10,508 bases of DNA from Bacteroidales bacterium (GCA_024763595.1 JANTFK010000076.1:1-10508), one strand, 5' to 3'; positions 1-7,653 are shown, counted from the stretch's first letter. The notes: generated by a model from the letters alone, not told the origin. Made by a program: numbers and translations.

Positions 1-79
1 CCTTCAGGTTATTCAGTCTGTCACCCAGGTTACTTCCCAGAGACAGGTAGATGGTAATCAACTCATCCCGCTCTTTCAT
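1..79 (-). CDS. folK: FolK, 6-hydroxymethyl-7,8-dihydropterin pyrophosphokinase (N-terminal fragment)
   Basis: Seen: reading leftward from the ATG at 79-77, 26 codons stay open to the window edge. After a short MKERDEL lead they give IYLSLGSNLGDRLNNL. The strand-then-SLGSNLGDR pattern is the family hallmark of HPPK (FolK) N-termini. Known: FolK transfers pyrophosphate from ATP to 6-hydroxymethyl-7,8-dihydropterin, the step before dihydropteroate synthase in folate synthesis, in the cytosol. The catalytic and Mg-binding residues lie beyond the edge and cannot be checked. The gene is divergent from sppA with 77 bases between the two starts. A degenerate -7 box (TATCTTG, minus strand, 105-99) sits about 20 bases upstream of the start. 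The family call is firm despite the short fragment; the protein's full length is unknown. Confidence 0.85.
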   Translation of the reverse strand, partial: MKERDELITIYLSLGSNLGDRLNNLK

Positions 80-156
80 CTTTATGCTTTCCTGAAAACA
101 AGATATCCATTATCAACCACATTTTTAGTAAATTGCCGCTTCTAAAATAGCGCAAT
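80..156. promoter_or_regulatory. folK/sppA divergent intergenic region
   Basis: This 77-base AT-rich gap must carry the promoters of both folK (minus) and the sppA operon (plus). No perfect Bacteroidota -7 box (TAnnTTTG) is present. The best partial matches are TATCTTG on the minus strand at 105-99, for folK, and the plus-strand TAGTAAATTG run near 126-135, for sppA. I infer promoter activity mainly from gene arrangement, so the exact boxes are uncertain. Confidence 0.35.
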
Positions 157-1929
157 ATGAAAAATTTCCTCAGTAGCCTGCTTGCCACCATTACAGGTAT
201 CCTGATTATGACCATTTTGGTTATCCTGATCCTTGCAGGAATTGTTGCAGTATCCACCTCCAAAGGGGCACCTGAAGTGAAAGAAAACTCACTCCTGGTG
301 GCCAGATTTAACGCCCGGATCATCGACCGTACCAATGAGGATCCGTTTGCCCAGCTTTATTCCGGTAATTTCGCACATGATAAGATCATGGGACTGAACC
401 AGATACTCAAGGACCTGGATAAAGCCGAAAACGATGACAATATCAAAGGGATCTTTCTGAACCTGGGAGGGCTTTCTGCAGGGATCGCCACCCTGGGAGA
501 AATCAGGGAGGCTCTGCTTGACTTCAAAAAAAACAGTGGTAAATTCATCTATGCATATGCAGATGCCTATACCCAGAAATCCTACTACCTGGCTACTGCT
601 GCCGACAGCATCTTCATGACCCCTGAGGGTATGTTCCTCTTTAACGGGATGAGAGCTGAAGTGATGTTTTATAAAAAAGCCCTGGGAAAAATCGGAGTGG
701 ATATGCAGGTAATCAGGCACGGTTCCTATAAAGGGGCCGTGGAACCCTTCCTCAGGGATGACCTGAGCAAAGAGAACAGGGAGCAGATCGAAGATTACAT
801 GGGTGCCATCTGGGGAAAAATCGTTAATGATATCTCTGTAAGCCGTGGGATTGCCGTCGATGAGCTGAACAGGATTGCGGATGATCTGGTCACCATTGAT
901 CCGGACCAGCTTCTGGAGACAGGAATGATTGACGGTCTGATCTATTATGAGGAGATGCTCACGCTGATGAAAAAGAAACTGGGTGTGGAAGAGGAAGAGG
1001 ACCTGAATGCAATCCGGCTTACGAAGTATAAGGATGTCCCTTCTTCAGAAAAAAAAGCATACAGCAAGGATAAAATTGCGGTTATCTATGCCATGGGTAC
1101 TGTGGTTGATGGAAATGCCGGAGAGGGCTATATTGGCTCAGAACGGATTGCCAAAGCAATACGCAAGGCCCGGAGGGACAAATCGGTCAAAGCCATTGTC
1201 TTCCGGATCAACTCCGGGGGAGGAAGCGGATCGGCTGCTGATGTGATCCATCACGAGTTGATGCTAGCCGCAAGCCAGAAACCGGTAGTAGCTTCAATGG
1301 GTGACGTGGCTGCTTCAGGGGGGTATTATATTGCAGCTCCTGCCGACACCATCCTGGCGGGGCCGGGAACAATTACCGGTTCCATTGGTGTTTTCGGACT
1401 TTTTCCGAATATGCAGGAACTGATGAACGATAAACTGGGGATTACAACCGACGTGGTTAAAACCAACACACATGCCGATATTTTTACAGCCATGGATCCG
1501 CTGGACCCCGGTGAACGCATGATCATGCAGAAAATGGTGGATAATTTCTATCAAAGATTCGTTACCATTGTTTCAGAAGGCCGGGGTATGAGCTACGGAG
1601 AGGTGGATGCCATTGCCGGCGGGCGGGTTTGGTCCGGATCTGATGCTCTGGAAGTGGGTCTGATCGATATGTATGGAGGGCTGGAAAAATCCATTGACGT
1701 AGCCGCAAAGATGGCCGGACTGGAAAATTACAGGATCCGCTCGCTTCCCAAACTTGAAGATCCCATGACAGTCATTATGAAACAGCTTACCGGGGAAACA
1801 CTCCTGCGATCCGACCGGTTCCTGAGAAGCGAACTGGGTGACCAGTATATCCACTACAAAAAAATCAGGGATATCAGTAAAATGCAGGGTATCCAGGCTA
1901 TTCTTCCCTATGAAATTGAGGTCCGCTAA
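157..1929 (+). CDS. sppA: SppA, membrane-anchored signal peptide peptidase (67K type)
   Basis: This 590-residue protein has the layout of the long, two-domain SppA class (E. coli SppA is 618). Residues about 8-33 form one hydrophobic N-terminal membrane anchor; the rest should face the periplasm. Two tandem ClpP/crotonase-like domains follow. The likely general base is K192 in the HGSYKGAVEPF motif of the first domain. The likely nucleophile is S387 in the DVAASGGYY motif of the second. The 195-residue separation is close to the 200 between K209 and S409 in E. coli. The GTITGSIGVFG segment after the nucleophile is also typical. Known role: a Ser/Lys protease that cuts leftover signal peptides in the membrane, working as a tetramer. 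Odd: the oxyanion-loop motif reads NSGGGS (352-357), where SPGG is usual. It is the first gene of a likely operon, 14 bases before lpxK. The ATG at 157 puts the anchor right at the N-terminus. Confidence 0.95.
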   Translation: MKNFLSSLLATITGILIMTILVILILAGIVAVSTSKGAPEVKENSLLVARFNARIIDRTNEDPFAQLYSGNFAHDKIMGLNQILKDLDKAENDDNIKGIFLNLGGLSAGIATLGEIREALLDFKKNSGKFIYAYADAYTQKSYYLATAADSIFMTPEGMFLFNGMRAEVMFYKKALGKIGVDMQVIRHGSYKGAVEPFLRDDLSKENREQIEDYMGAIWGKIVNDISVSRGIAVDELNRIADDLVTIDPDQLLETGMIDGLIYYEEMLTLMKKKLGVEEEEDLNAIRLTKYKDVPSSEKKAYSKDKIAVIYAMGTVVDGNAGEGYIGSERIAKAIRKARRDKSVKAIVFRINSGGGSGSAADVIHHELMLAASQKPVVASMGDVAASGGYYIAAPADTILAGPGTITGSIGVFGLFPNMQELMNDKLGITTDVVKTNTHADIFTAMDPLDPGERMIMQKMVDNFYQRFVTIVSEGRGMSYGEVDAIAGGRVWSGSDALEVGLIDMYGGLEKSIDVAAKMAGLENYRIRSLPKLEDPMTVIMKQLTGETLLRSDRFLRSELGDQYIHYKKIRDISKMQGIQAILPYEIEVR

Positions 1930-1943
1930 AGGATATCCGTTCC

Positions 1944-3053
1944 ATGAAAACACCCGGTCACAACTACTGGAAGGTGATTCTGATCCCATTCTCCTGGATC
2001 TACGGGCTGGTGGTCCTGATCAGAAATGAGCTGTATGACCGGGGAATCTTTGCTTCATCAAATTTTCATATTCCCCTTATTTCCGTTGGCAATATTACGG
2101 TTGGAGGTACGGGTAAGACCCCACATGTGGAGTACCTGGCTGAATTGCTGGGAAATGAGTTCAGGGTAGCCACACTGAGCCGTGGTTATAAACGAAAAAC
2201 ACGTGATTTCAGGATGGCTTCATCCGATAGCCCGGTCAGGGAAGTAGGAGACGAACCCATGCAGTTGAAGCAACGGTTCCCGGAATTGACCGTGGCTGTT
2301 GACCGAAACCGGGTAAATGGTGTGAAGCAACTGATGAAATTGTCACCCCCCGTGGAGGTGATCATCATGGATGATGCCTACCAGCATCGCTCTGTAATAC
2401 CGGGGTTCTCTATCCTTCTCATCGATTATCAGCGTCCCATCACCGAGGACCATCTGTTACCGGCAGGAATGTTGCGGGAACCTGCTGCAAACCGGAACCG
2501 TTCCAACATCATCCTGGTAACCCGTTCGCCCGAAACCATAAAACCCATCGAGATGCGGGAATACGTTCATAACCTGGAACTCTCCATGGGCCAGCACCTC
2601 TATTTTACAACCATGCGGTATGGTGACCTGGTCCCGGTGTATCCCGGTACTACACCAAGAACCGTTTCCTGGTTCAGGGAACATGTCAATGGTGTACTCA
2701 TCGTAGCCGGCATTGCCAACCCGCACCCCCTGCATCACTATGCCCGAACCATCCATACACAAGTTTCCGAACTGACTTTCTGTGACCATCATAATTATAG
2801 CCGGAAAGATATGGCGCGAATAACAAGGGAATTCAATAAAATGACCCGGAACGGGGAGGCGGTCTTGATTCTGACGACAGAAAAAGATGCCATGCGGCTC
2901 AGGGGACAGCCTGTTGAAGCATCCATGCGTCAGGCATTTCATGCAGTACGTATCCATGTTCACTTTCTGAATGACGATAAAAAAGAGTTTGATCAACAAA
3001 TACGGAATTATGTTAACAGCAATAAAAGAAGCAGTATCCTATATAGAAGCTAA
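1944..3053 (+). CDS. lpxK: LpxK, tetraacyldisaccharide 4'-kinase
   Basis: LpxK phosphorylates the 4' position of the lipid A disaccharide at the inner face of the inner membrane, the sixth step of the Raetz pathway. Seen: the N-terminal segment PFSWIYGLVVLIRNELYDRG (residues 15-34) is the family's membrane-associating helix. The P-loop SVGNITVGGTGKTP is at 47-60, with K58 and T59 as the nucleotide-binding residues. The MDDAYQHR motif at 142-149 carries the conserved acidic pair D143/D144. GIANPHP at 256-262 and the CDHHNYS segment at 280-286 supply the second-domain motifs. The length of 369 residues is in the normal range for this phylum. The start follows the sppA stop by 14 bases with a weak AGGA ten bases upstream. 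Its last 44 bases overlap the next gene in another frame. The presence of LpxK means a Gram-negative outer membrane with lipid A. Confidence 0.96.
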   Translation: MKTPGHNYWKVILIPFSWIYGLVVLIRNELYDRGIFASSNFHIPLISVGNITVGGTGKTPHVEYLAELLGNEFRVATLSRGYKRKTRDFRMASSDSPVREVGDEPMQLKQRFPELTVAVDRNRVNGVKQLMKLSPPVEVIIMDDAYQHRSVIPGFSILLIDYQRPITEDHLLPAGMLREPAANRNRSNIILVTRSPETIKPIEMREYVHNLELSMGQHLYFTTMRYGDLVPVYPGTTPRTVSWFREHVNGVLIVAGIANPHPLHHYARTIHTQVSELTFCDHHNYSRKDMARITREFNKMTRNGEAVLILTTEKDAMRLRGQPVEASMRQAFHAVRIHVHFLNDDKKEFDQQIRNYVNSNKRSSILYRS

Positions 3054-3816
3054 GATTCAACAGGTTCCAGAAACAGCTGTTATCCTCGGCACCGGACTTG
3101 GGAAAATTGTGGACCACCTGCAGGTGGAATCGATGGTTGACTATGCATCCATTCCCCATTTCCCACTCTCCACAGTGGACGGTCATGCCGGTAAGCTGAT
3201 CTCAGGCAGACTGGGAGATACCCCGGTCCTGGTCATGCAGGGCAGGTTCCACTATTATGAGGGATACGCCATGGAGGAAGTGATCTTCCCTGTGCGTGTG
3301 ATGAAATTTATGGGAATCAAGACCCTGATCGTCTCCAATGCCGCCGGCGGAATGAACCCTGAATTTGAGATTGGCGATATCATGGCCATTAATGACCATA
3401 TATCACTGATGCCCAATCCGCTCATAGGGGAACACCTGCCCGAATTCGGTGCGCGTTTCCCCGACATGAGCCAGACATATGACCCCGGCCTTTTACAAAA
3501 GGCAAAGGAGATCGCTCTTGCCATGGATATCCCGCTGAAGGAAGGGTGTTACGTGGGTGTTACCGGCCCCACACTGGAAACCCCCGGAGAGTATCAATAT
3601 ATGCGAGTGATCGGGGGAGATGCTGTGGGGATGTCGACGATTCCGGAAGTCACAGCCGCCCACCAGATGGGAATACGTATTTTTGCCGTCTCGGTCATCA
3701 CAGACCTTGGCGTGCCCGGAAAGATCCGGAAGCTCACCCACCAGGATGTGATCGAAGCTGCCGAAAAGATTGCCCCCAGGCTCACTTCCCTGATCATTCA
3801 ACTGATAACGGGATGA
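3010..3816 (+). CDS. Purine nucleoside phosphorylase, trimeric (PNP/MTAP) family
   Basis: This 268-residue cytosolic enzyme should cleave purine (2'-deoxy)nucleosides with phosphate to free base and pentose-1-phosphate, for purine salvage. Seen: the phosphate loop GTGLG at 27-31 (T28 where human PNP has S33), the PHFPLSTVDGHAG motif, QGRFHYYEGY (human R84, H86, Y88 equivalents), NAAGGMNP, GPTLETPGEY, and DAVGMSTIPEV with M208 matching human M219. H244 matches human H257. By spacing, E190 equals human E201, L189 equals F200, and D232 equals N243. Asp at the last position is what MTAP uses to hold a 6-amino group, so adenosine-type substrates are possible; this is inference. I chose the ATG at 3010 because family homology begins there. 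An upstream in-frame ATG at 2971 would only add 13 residues deep inside lpxK. The stop overlaps the transporter's start (ATGA). punA/deoD-type names exist for relatives; I leave the symbol blank. Confidence 0.93.
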   Translation: MLTAIKEAVSYIEAKIQQVPETAVILGTGLGKIVDHLQVESMVDYASIPHFPLSTVDGHAGKLISGRLGDTPVLVMQGRFHYYEGYAMEEVIFPVRVMKFMGIKTLIVSNAAGGMNPEFEIGDIMAINDHISLMPNPLIGEHLPEFGARFPDMSQTYDPGLLQKAKEIALAMDIPLKEGCYVGVTGPTLETPGEYQYMRVIGGDAVGMSTIPEVTAAHQMGIRIFAVSVITDLGVPGKIRKLTHQDVIEAAEKIAPRLTSLIIQLITG

Positions 3817-5078
3817 GTGAAAAGGTGAAGGAAGATTCTGTGAAGGAAGGTTCTGCGAAAGGAAGATCTGTGAAAGGAGGCCGTGAGAAGGATGGGTTTG
3901 ATAAGAAGAGGGTCCTTGCCATCTCCACCGGCCACTTTGTGCATGATTGTTATACCTCTTTTCTCGCGCCTGCACTACCGCTGATCATCGATAAACTGGG
4001 GATCAGCTACGGCATGACAGGATTGCTGGCCGTTATTCAGCGGATCCCTTCACTGTTTAATCCCATTGTGGGCATTATAGCCGAACGACCCGTGATGCGC
4101 TACATGGTGATCTTTTCACCTTCCCTTACTGCCCTATTCATGAGCCTGATCGGTGTAGCCCCGGGCTATATTTTCCTGGCCATCCTGCTCTTCTTCTCAG
4201 GAATCAGTTCCACCCTATGGCACATTCCCACCCCGGTCATGGTTAAAAAATTTTCCGGCAAGCGAACCGGTAAAGGGATGAGTTACTTTATGGTGGGAGG
4301 AGAGCTTGCACGGACAGCAGGCCCCATGATCATTCTGGGTGTAATCAGCTGGTGGGGACTGGAAGGCACATGGAAAATGATGCCGCTGGGATTTGTGGCA
4401 TCACTGGTCCTCTATCTCAATTTCAGAAATGCCAACTTCAAACCGGCCACCTCTTCCAGGCATCATACAGAAGGCAGTTACTGGCAAATTTTTATCAGGT
4501 ACTCGGCTGCATTTGCCCTGACTGGCGGATTTACCCTGTTCCGTGCAGGGATGAAGTCCTCACTGACTTATTACCTCCCAACATTTCTGACCTCCACGGG
4601 AAACACACTTCAGTACGCCGAGCTGGCACTAACTGTCATCCAGCTCTCCGGTGCCATGGGTGCCCTTTTTGCCGGGACCATCAGCGACAGGATAGGGAGG
4701 AACAGGACACTCCTGGTTATCAGCCTGGTCACCCCTCTTCTCACCTTCCTGTTCCTGAACCTGAAAGGTTTCTGGATCTTTCCTGTTTTGATACCGCTGG
4801 GATTTTTCCTCTTTGCTCCTGTTTCGGTCATGCTGGCCACTGTGCAGGATCTGAATACCGAGAAAAAAGCTTTTGTGAATTCCATCTATATGACCCTCAA
4901 TTTTTTTGTAAGCGTCATGATCTATCCCCTGGTGGGAGCGATCATTGACCGGGTTGGATTTATGCCAACCTTCAGGGCAATGGCGTTTATTGGATTTGGA
5001 GCTACACTGATAGTGCTTCTGACCTGGAACAAAATGGTGCACATCACCGATAAATCACACCCACCGGAACTCTCCTGA
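3813..5078 (+). CDS. MFS transporter, fosmidomycin-resistance (Fsr)-like
   Basis: This 421-residue polytopic protein of the inner membrane has about 12 hydrophobic segments: near 35-56, 70-90, 97-115, 118-140, 158-180, 188-204, 225-245, 265-290, 300-316, 320-345, 355-378 and 386-405. The GHFVHDCYTSFLAPALP start of TM1 and the WHIPTPVM segment near 136-143 followed by a GKGMSYFMVGG stretch resemble Fsr-type MFS proteins. The loop motif between TM8 and TM9, GTISDRIGRNR (288-298), is the classic MFS motif A. Its counterpart after TM2 (GIIAERPVMR, 87-96) is degenerate. Substrate unknown: relatives export fosmidomycin or unrelated compounds, and coupling to the PNP makes a purine-related substrate thinkable but unproven. 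The start is the ATG of the ATGA overlap with the PNP stop. The first 32 residues are a highly charged Lys/Ser/Gly tail encoded by a 15-base tandem repeat. The 3' end overlaps the convergent gene by 35 bases. Confidence 0.88.
   Translation: MSEKVKEDSVKEGSAKGRSVKGGREKDGFDKKRVLAISTGHFVHDCYTSFLAPALPLIIDKLGISYGMTGLLAVIQRIPSLFNPIVGIIAERPVMRYMVIFSPSLTALFMSLIGVAPGYIFLAILLFFSGISSTLWHIPTPVMVKKFSGKRTGKGMSYFMVGGELARTAGPMIILGVISWWGLEGTWKMMPLGFVASLVLYLNFRNANFKPATSSRHHTEGSYWQIFIRYSAAFALTGGFTLFRAGMKSSLTYYLPTFLTSTGNTLQYAELALTVIQLSGAMGALFAGTISDRIGRNRTLLVISLVTPLLTFLFLNLKGFWIFPVLIPLGFFLFAPVSVMLATVQDLNTEKKAFVNSIYMTLNFFVSVMIYPLVGAIIDRVGFMPTFRAMAFIGFGATLIVLLTWNKMVHITDKSHPPELS
3825..3899 (+). repeat. 15-base in-frame tandem repeat in the transporter's 5' end
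   Basis: Four imperfect 15-base units run head to tail at 3825-3839, 3840-3854, 3855-3869 and 3870-3884, with a further decayed unit at 3885-3899. The common form is GTGAAGGAAGATTCT; units differ by a few substitutions and no indels. Each unit encodes five residues of the form V-K-E/G-x-S (VKEDS, VKEGS, AKGRS, VKGGR, EKDGF). The period is a multiple of three, so unit gain or loss would keep the frame and only change the length of the cytosolic tail before TM1. Confidence 0.85.
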
Positions 5079-7653
5079 TTTGTTTCTCCCCGGTGACCGG
5101 AAGGTACCCTGCCAGATGGATCACATAGATCCCACCAGCCACTAACCCTCCATGATCATCCTCCCCATCCCAGGTATAGGTAAGGAACGGCCCTCCAATG
5201 TGGTTATTGGCGAGGGTTCGCACCCGCAAACCCGTCAGGTCTGTGATCCATAATCTGATGACCCACCCGGATGACCGTGTGAAGAGATTAATTTTCAGAA
5301 GGTCCTGGTAACCATCCATATCCGGACTGAAAACCTTCGGTTCAACGGTCAGCAATTCATCTGATAAAATTGCATCTTCCGACTGTGAATTGACCTTACC
5401 GGGTGTGGCATATCCTTCAATGGAAGCGGCCGAATGCCAGTTCCCGGGATCGTTCCCGGGACGTTCGGAGGAGATCCGCTCAAGGCTGACACCCCTGCTG
5501 TTCAACCCTTCCATGTGCATCTCATCGCTGTAACCCGTCATATCGATAACAGCGCCCGCCCGGTCAGTAAGATAGATGGTTCCTCCCCCATTCTTCATTT
5601 CCGGGAGATCCGGTACTTCAATCCAGCAGCCCGACGGATCCAGGTGATAAACGGCTCTCAGTTGCCCCACTGACCTTGTGGCTATCAGGTAGTCACCCGG
5701 AAAAATAATCGTCGACTGCTCTGCCAGGGGAAAGGGGTGGTCAGGAGATCCCTCAATCCCGGTCACATGAAGTGCCAGGTCCTGAAGGTCGAAATAGGCA
5801 CTGCCGGGAAGATACAGCTCAATGAATTCCGGCTCTCCCTCCTCCGGATCATACATGATTTCATTGATCAGGATGGAGCCAAAAACCGGAACTGAAAGGG
5901 CACCAGCGTGCCACACGCTCTGGTTCGACAGGTTTCCTTCACAGTCCGGCAGGGGAGGCATCTGCAATGAATAACTGGACCGCTCCTGCACCGGGAGATC
6001 AAAGACAAGTTCGATCTGGTCAGTGAGATATCCCGGGACCAGCATCCTGACAGGATGGATATTGCCCGGTTGAACAACAAACTGTTCCAGACCGGTTGCA
6101 GATAGTAACATCGGCTCTGTATAACGGGCAGTGAGTATATTGGATGCCGCATACCCCAGGGAGAGCATCACCGGCGGGTCCGGATCGTCCAGATCGGCAT
6201 CGTTGCTGTTGATCCTGCCCGGTGTTCCTCCGGAGGGGTCGTTTGAGTACTCCCACACGGAGCCATTCATACACACGCGGTCAGGATCGGGCGATTCCAG
6301 TGACCATCCTCCCTCCTTTTTCCATTCAGCGCCGTCCCAGGGTATCCCGTACCTGATGGCATGTATGATCACTCCCCGGTCGCTGATCAATGCTGCTTCT
6401 GCTCCTGAATTGGGCAACTGAATACCTGATAATACCAGGTAATCACCAGCGCCGAGCAGGGTATCCGCTACGAGATAGCTTCGGTTATTAACCTCCAGGT
6501 GCCATCCTTCCATTGTGACGGGATAAGATGAACGATTGAATAGTTCCACAAACTCTTCTGCCGGCAGGCGCACGGCAGGTTCAGGATCTGACAGCAGCTC
6601 GTTCAGGACCACATCACCCCACTCCGCCTCATTACGCATGATGTTGATCAATGTATCCGGGAGGCAGTTCCCGTCCATGTCACAGATTCCGCCAATCCGC
6701 AGTTGATAAGCCTCCCTGTTGGGGATGGGCACGGGGAACCACATGGACAGCCTGGCTCCATCCCGTGTGAGGGAATCGGGTTCCAGGATTTGACAGGGAT
6801 CACCGGAAATACAATCCCCGCAAATGGCAGCGCACAGCTCCACACGGATATTGTATGACATTCTCCGGTCCATCTCCTCCGACAAATCAAGATAGATACA
6901 GTTATCACCGGTAAACCCTGCACCTGTAATATGCGGTGGCAGGGTATCCCTGACAAAACTGCCCTGAAGGCTTAACTGATCCATCCATAATTTCCTGTCC
7001 TGGGCAGCACTGTATTCATACCGGATCACAAGCTGGCGCCCCCCCGGTAATCTATTCAACGTGCAGCTCCCTTCCCAGACCGGATTACCAGTTTCCCCTT
7101 CCGGGAAACACGCTATGTTTACCGTTCCCACAGGATCCCGGACCAGTCTGATCCGTATTGCCTGTTCGGTCCCTACACTTTCCTGGTAATTGAAGGAGGT
7201 GGAACAGATCTCCCGGCAGTTTCCCTGCTCACAGTACCAGAGCTTCAGCAGATCATCCGAGCCCTGAAAATTAACCCCCAGGACCAGACCGTTGAATATG
7301 GTGGCATCCCCGGTAAAGGATGCTGTCAGCGCCACCTGCCAGTTGTTTGCCGCGCTGGGAGGGTAACCGTGCCTTACTTTAAAAGAGAGAACCAGTGAAT
7401 CATCCTCCATCACCCGGTCATGTGTGAATATCAGATAATCACATCCGGATCCGGGGTTATCATACATATGATGCAGTGAAGCGGCTCCCTCTATGGCCCT
7501 CCCGGTATCACAGCCCCACCGCTCAGCCGGGACCTGTTCCCAGCTGCCAGGCAGTTCACTGCAGGAAGTGCCGGAATTATTTTCAAAGTCAAAATAGTAT
7601 TGGGCAAACATAAGACGTGGAAAAATCAAAAAAAGAACAAGCACATATTTCAT
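5044..7653 (-). CDS. Secreted multidomain protein with two lamin-tail domains and FlgD-like C-terminus
   Basis: From the ATG at 7653 this is 869 residues. Residues 1-17 are a signal peptide (MKYVLVLFLIFPRLMFA, probable cut before Q18). An N-terminal beta-rich region (about 20-232, opening YYFDFENNSGTS) holds many cysteines. An Ig-like domain starting PPHITGAGF covers about 239-340. Lamin-tail domain 1 (346-482) opens with VVLNELLSDPEP and closes with SGGTPGRIN. A second Ig-like domain covers about 492-590. Lamin-tail domain 2 (593-756) opens with ILINEIMYDPEEGEPEFIELY and closes with YATPGKVN. The last 100 residues (about 768-869) contain VFSPDMDGYQD and then TYTWDGEDDHGG, like FlgD Ig-like or gliding-type C-terminal domains. 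Known: Bacteroidota encode many such exported proteins, often with nuclease or adhesion partners. I see no catalytic motif, so function is unknown; a cell-surface or secreted scaffold role is inferred. Whether the C-terminus is a type IX secretion signal is uncertain. ATGs at 7656 and 7659 are equivalent alternatives. Confidence 0.87.
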   Translation of the reverse strand: MKYVLVLFLIFPRLMFAQYYFDFENNSGTSCSELPGSWEQVPAERWGCDTGRAIEGAASLHHMYDNPGSGCDYLIFTHDRVMEDDSLVLSFKVRHGYPPSAANNWQVALTASFTGDATIFNGLVLGVNFQGSDDLLKLWYCEQGNCREICSTSFNYQESVGTEQAIRIRLVRDPVGTVNIACFPEGETGNPVWEGSCTLNRLPGGRQLVIRYEYSAAQDRKLWMDQLSLQGSFVRDTLPPHITGAGFTGDNCIYLDLSEEMDRRMSYNIRVELCAAICGDCISGDPCQILEPDSLTRDGARLSMWFPVPIPNREAYQLRIGGICDMDGNCLPDTLINIMRNEAEWGDVVLNELLSDPEPAVRLPAEEFVELFNRSSYPVTMEGWHLEVNNRSYLVADTLLGAGDYLVLSGIQLPNSGAEAALISDRGVIIHAIRYGIPWDGAEWKKEGGWSLESPDPDRVCMNGSVWEYSNDPSGGTPGRINSNDADLDDPDPPVMLSLGYAASNILTARYTEPMLLSATGLEQFVVQPGNIHPVRMLVPGYLTDQIELVFDLPVQERSSYSLQMPPLPDCEGNLSNQSVWHAGALSVPVFGSILINEIMYDPEEGEPEFIELYLPGSAYFDLQDLALHVTGIEGSPDHPFPLAEQSTIIFPGDYLIATRSVGQLRAVYHLDPSGCWIEVPDLPEMKNGGGTIYLTDRAGAVIDMTGYSDEMHMEGLNSRGVSLERISSERPGNDPGNWHSAASIEGYATPGKVNSQSEDAILSDELLTVEPKVFSPDMDGYQDLLKINLFTRSSGWVIRLWITDLTGLRVRTLANNHIGGPFLTYTWDGEDDHGGLVAGGIYVIHLAGYLPVTGEKQIRRVPVGVIYR

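Noticed and set aside
289..720. 143-residue minus-strand open frame opposite sppA
   Set aside because: A shadow of the sppA codon pattern; no start context, no domain, and sppA fully explains the region.
2971..3009. Upstream in-frame ATG for the PNP gene
   Set aside because: It adds 13 residues not expected in the family and would lengthen the overlap with lpxK to 83 bases.
3546..3812. An 89-residue N-terminal extension of the transporter frame
   Set aside because: It runs inside the PNP gene in another frame, has no transporter similarity, and the ATGA at 3813 gives a typical coupled start.
4352..4948. 198-residue plus-strand open frame within the transporter gene
   Set aside because: It is an out-of-frame shadow rich in Cys, His and Pro, with no recognisable domain, while the transporter frame is strongly conserved in type.
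5441..5461. Two direct copies of TTCCCGGGA, each containing the palindrome CCCGGG
   Set aside because: They encode two nearby Pro-Gly-Asn turns of the lamin-tail protein and are explained by codon reuse; nothing else marks a site.
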